A stretch of 64,000 nucleotides of DNA from Asanoa sp. WMMD1127 (GTDB lineage: Bacteria; Actinomycetota; Actinomycetes; Mycobacteriales; Micromonosporaceae): the NCBI RefSeq assembly GCF_029626225.1, contig NZ_JARUBP010000001.1, positions 7,750,001 through 7,814,000 of the forward strand, given 5' to 3'. Within the stretch, counting starts at the first letter, position 1; each line of letters begins with the position of its first letter. The notes below the pieces were generated by a model, which saw only the letters and a list, made by a program, of their open reading frames with translations, was not told the DNA's origin and made no database searches. The position numbers and the translations under genes are program-made. This document shows, in pieces, positions 62,168 through 64,000 of this stretch.

Positions 62168-63568
62168 TTACCCCGCGGTAGCCCCTTCGAACCTTTCGGC
62201 CTCGTGGATGCCGGCCAGCGCCGGCACCCGGGAGAACGCGACCCACAGCGTCGCCAGGGAGATGCCGACCGCGCCGACCGCCATGGCCGCGAACGGGCCG
62301 GCCTGCGTCGCGACCACACCGCCGAGAGCCGCGCCGACGGGCACGGCGCCCCACGAGATCAGGCGGTACGCGGCGTTGACCCGACCGCGCAGCTCCGCCG
62401 GCACCGCCGCCTGGCGCAGGCTGACCGCGTGCACGTTGGCGATGCCGATGCCGACGCCCATCACGACGAAGACGGCGCAGAACAGGGGCAGCAGGCCGGC
62501 GCCGGCGTGACCCGCAAGCAGCACCCCGAGCGGCGCGCCGTTGCCGAGGATCAGGGTGACCAGCAGCACCCGGCCGTAGCCGAAGCGGGTGGTGAAGCGC
62601 GCACCGAACCAGGCGCCGAGGAATGAGCCGACACCGCCGGCGGTGAAGACCGCGCCGATCGCGATCGGGCTGAGGTGGGCGTCGCGCACCGCGTAGAGCA
62701 TCAGGCCGAGCACGAAGGCCTCGTTGAACAGGTTGAACGTCGCCGCCTCGCCGGCCAGGGGGCGCACGTAGCGGTGGCGCAGCAGGACACCGACGCCGGC
62801 CAGTCCCTCGCGCCGGGCACGTCGCGGTTCCGCACGACCTGGCGCGGACGGCGGTTCCCCGCCGCCCGCTGCGGGCGGCAGCCCGTCGGCACCCGGCGCG
62901 GGCCGCAGCTCGTCGGCACCCGATGCGCGCCGCAGCCCGTCGGCGCCCGGTGCGGGCAGGGTGATCCGGCTCAGGGACAGCGCCGAGACCAGGTAGCCCA
63001 GCGCGTTGAGCACCAGCGCCGCCGGCGCCGTGAGGAACTGGACCAGCAGGCCGCCGATGCCGCGGCCGCCGATCTCGCTGGCGGACTGGGTGGCGGACAG
63101 CTTGCCGTTGGCGTCGACCAGCTGGTCGGCGGTGACGATCGCGGGCAGCAGCGCGAAGTCGGCGACCTGGAAGACGACCGTGAGCACGGCCGCGACGAAG
63201 ACGACGACGTAGAGGCCGGGCATGCTCGCGACGCCGGCCCAGGCGGCGATCGGGATGAGCGCGATCAGCAGGGCCCGGCCCAGGTCGGCGCCGATCATCA
63301 GGCGTAGGCGGACCCGGCGGAGCCGGTCGACCAGCAGACCGGCCGGAAGCGTGGCCAACAGGAACGGCAGGAACTGGGCGACCCGCAGGGTGCTCGCCTC
63401 CGCCGCCGAGGCGGAGAGGGTGACGAGCGCGAAGAGCGGCAACGCGAGCTCGGCGATCTCGCTGCCGAGGGTCGAGGCGGCCGAACCGCGCCAGAGCCGG
63501 CGGAAGTCGGGATTGGACCAGGCCGGCCGCCGATCACGCGCGGTCGCGGTCAACGTAACCGGTGTCAT
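62168..63568 (-). CDS. MFS transporter
   Basis: 466 residues, ~12 membrane helices, enterobactin-exporter/macrolide-efflux type. Helix 2-3 loop LLVDRLRRVRLRLMIGADLG holds the MFS motif A variant. The central cytoplasmic loop (~205-245) carries a nine-residue repeat. Start ATG 63568 is chosen because a promoter (-35 TTGCGG 63600-63605, 17 bp, -10 TAACCT 63577-63582) places the transcript start almost at the ATG, i.e. leaderless; an in-frame TTG at 63574 would lie before it. Divergent from the ABATE/CGNR gene over a shared operator-like site. Confidence 0.9.
   Translation of the reverse strand: MTPVTLTATARDRRPAWSNPDFRRLWRGSAASTLGSEIAELALPLFALVTLSASAAEASTLRVAQFLPFLLATLPAGLLVDRLRRVRLRLMIGADLGRALLIALIPIAAWAGVASMPGLYVVVFVAAVLTVVFQVADFALLPAIVTADQLVDANGKLSATQSASEIGGRGIGGLLVQFLTAPAALVLNALGYLVSALSLSRITLPAPGADGLRRASGADELRPAPGADGLPPAAGGGEPPSAPGRAEPRRARREGLAGVGVLLRHRYVRPLAGEAATFNLFNEAFVLGLMLYAVRDAHLSPIAIGAVFTAGGVGSFLGAWFGARFTTRFGYGRVLLVTLILGNGAPLGVLLAGHAGAGLLPLFCAVFVVMGVGIGIANVHAVSLRQAAVPAELRGRVNAAYRLISWGAVPVGAALGGVVATQAGPFAAMAVGAVGISLATLWVAFSRVPALAGIHEAERFEGATAG
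62878..62958 (-). repeat. 27-bp triple tandem repeat in the MFS gene
   Basis: Three units (62878-62904, 62905-62931, 62932-62958) coding for PGADGLRRA, SGADELRPA and PGADGLPPA-like nonapeptides in the central loop. Confidence 0.85.
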
Positions 63569-63576
63569 AGTCAAGG

Positions 63577-63605
63577 AGGTTATGAGTAACCAGGTAATCC
63601 CGCAA
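63577..63605 (-). promoter_or_regulatory. Promoter of the MFS gene
   Basis: -35 TTGCGG, 17-bp spacer, -10 TAACCT on the minus strand, directly before the ATG at 63568. Confidence 0.55.
63578..63591. promoter_or_regulatory. Operator-like palindrome in the divergent MFS/CGNR region
   Basis: GGTTA-TGAG-TAACC. Further GGTTAT/GTAACC half-sites lie at 63609-63614 and 63555-63560. It overlaps the MFS -10. Confidence 0.6.
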
Positions 63606-63611
63606 GCCGGT

Positions 63612-63617
63612 TATGAT
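63612..63617 (+). promoter_or_regulatory. -10 element of the ABATE/CGNR gene
   Basis: TATGAT seven nt before the ATG at 63624, giving a leaderless transcript. No clear -35. Confidence 0.5.
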
Positions 63618-63623
63618 GGGCGC

Positions 63624-64000
63624 ATGTCCGGCGACAACCCGATGGCCGCGCCCGGCCGGCTCGAGCTGGTCCGCCGGTTCGTCAACACGCGCGACATCGA
63701 GGCCGGCACCGACTCGGTCGCCGACGCGGCGGGTTTGCGGGCCTGGCTGATGGACGCCGGCCTGTGGCGGGGTTCCGCCGGTGTGCGCCCCGGCGAGCTG
63801 GAAAGGGCCCACCGCCTCCGTGAGGCGCTGCGCTCGGCGGCCGCCGCCAACCACGACCGCTCCCCCGTCCCTGACCCGGCGCTCGCGGTGCTCGACGAGG
63901 TGGCCCGCCGGGCCCGGGTGACGCTGTCGTTCACGAAGGACCACGCCTGGCGCGCCGAGTCCCGGGCGACGGGCGCCGACGGCGCGCTCGGCGAGATCGT
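63624..64000 (+). CDS. ABATE-domain (CGNR zinc finger) regulator, N-terminal part
   Basis: 125 residues before the window ends. LELVRRFVNTRDIEAGTDSVAD and GELERAHRLREALRSAAAANHD match the ABATE domain that precedes the CGNR zinc finger in a group of actinomycete regulators; the finger itself would lie beyond base 64000. ATG 63624 is preferred for its TATGAT element; an in-frame ATG at 63582 follows AAGGAGG by only 2 nt, too close for normal initiation. Likely controls the divergent MFS exporter. Confidence 0.8.
   Translation, partial: MSGDNPMAAPGRLELVRRFVNTRDIEAGTDSVADAAGLRAWLMDAGLWRGSAGVRPGELERAHRLREALRSAAAANHDRSPVPDPALAVLDEVARRARVTLSFTKDHAWRAESRATGADGALGEI

Overview
The window is about 72% G+C, has strongly GC-biased third codon positions, uses GTG and TTG starts freely and packs genes into long runs with 1-4 bp stop/start overlaps. 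Together with a bacterial hopanoid cluster, large LuxR-type ATPase regulators and secreted enzymes carrying ricin-type lectin modules, this points to a soil actinomycete, most likely Micromonosporaceae (inference; genus not determined). All functions below are read from the sequence and family knowledge; no database search was run.

Layout. 1-7746 (+): hopanoid operon: end of hpnE, polyprenyl diphosphate synthase, squalene-hopene cyclase, a fused HpnG-like nucleosidase/IspH protein, hpnH and dxs, so precursor supply, cyclisation and side-chain addition are co-transcribed. tRNA-Asn(GTT) abuts dxs on the other strand. 8092-12165: a small membrane-anchored protein, a TIM-barrel sugar isomerase, an AbiEi/DUF559-like protein, and a lower-GC double-HTH/sigma factor gene split by a +1 frameshift. 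12292-17292 (-): two large secreted proteins (ThuA-DUF1080 and a sorbosone-dehydrogenase-type protein) sharing CBM6 plus ricin-B tails.

17470-25421 (-): an eight-gene, fully overlapping operon: inositol-phosphate-synthase homologue, EboC-type UbiA prenyltransferase, TIM-barrel protein, EboA, EboB (TatD), EboE, EboF (phosphodiesterase/phosphatase) and a polyprenyl diphosphate synthase. It resembles the Ebo metabolite-export system, but with an inositol-type cyclase where the dehydroquinate-synthase-like EboD would be expected. It is the strongest candidate here for an undescribed pathway (a prenylated cyclitol or similar lipid).

26009-32840 (-): ROK regulator, sugar ABC transporter (ATPase with a 200-residue disordered N-terminus, permease, Tat/lipoprotein binding protein) and a Gfo/Idh/MocA oxidoreductase. 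A 15-bp box over the ROK promoter recurs over the sorbosone-dehydrogenase promoter. 33054-38024 (-): DrrAB-like ABC exporter (one permease frameshifted), dnaG with an overlapping PH-like hypothetical gene. 38417-46843: small hypothetical genes, GNAT acetyltransferase, LAL regulator, a tiny secreted peptide, an AlkZ-like DNA glycosylase, a beta-helix lipoprotein, a HIT hydrolase and a phytanoyl-CoA dioxygenase-like protein. Three similar palindromes lie in the promoter regions here.

46844-61035 (-): a twelve-gene catabolic operon under a LacI regulator: sugar ABC transporter, two ADP-ribosylglycohydrolase homologues, ribokinase, a glycoside-hydrolase/pseudo-FGE fusion, a secreted esterase with a beta-propeller, CaiB-type CoA transferase, CitE-like lyase and a UPF0303 protein. 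This suggests uptake and hydrolysis of a ribosylated compound. 61249-64000: alpha/beta hydrolase, MFS exporter, and the start of a divergent ABATE/CGNR regulator cut by the window end.
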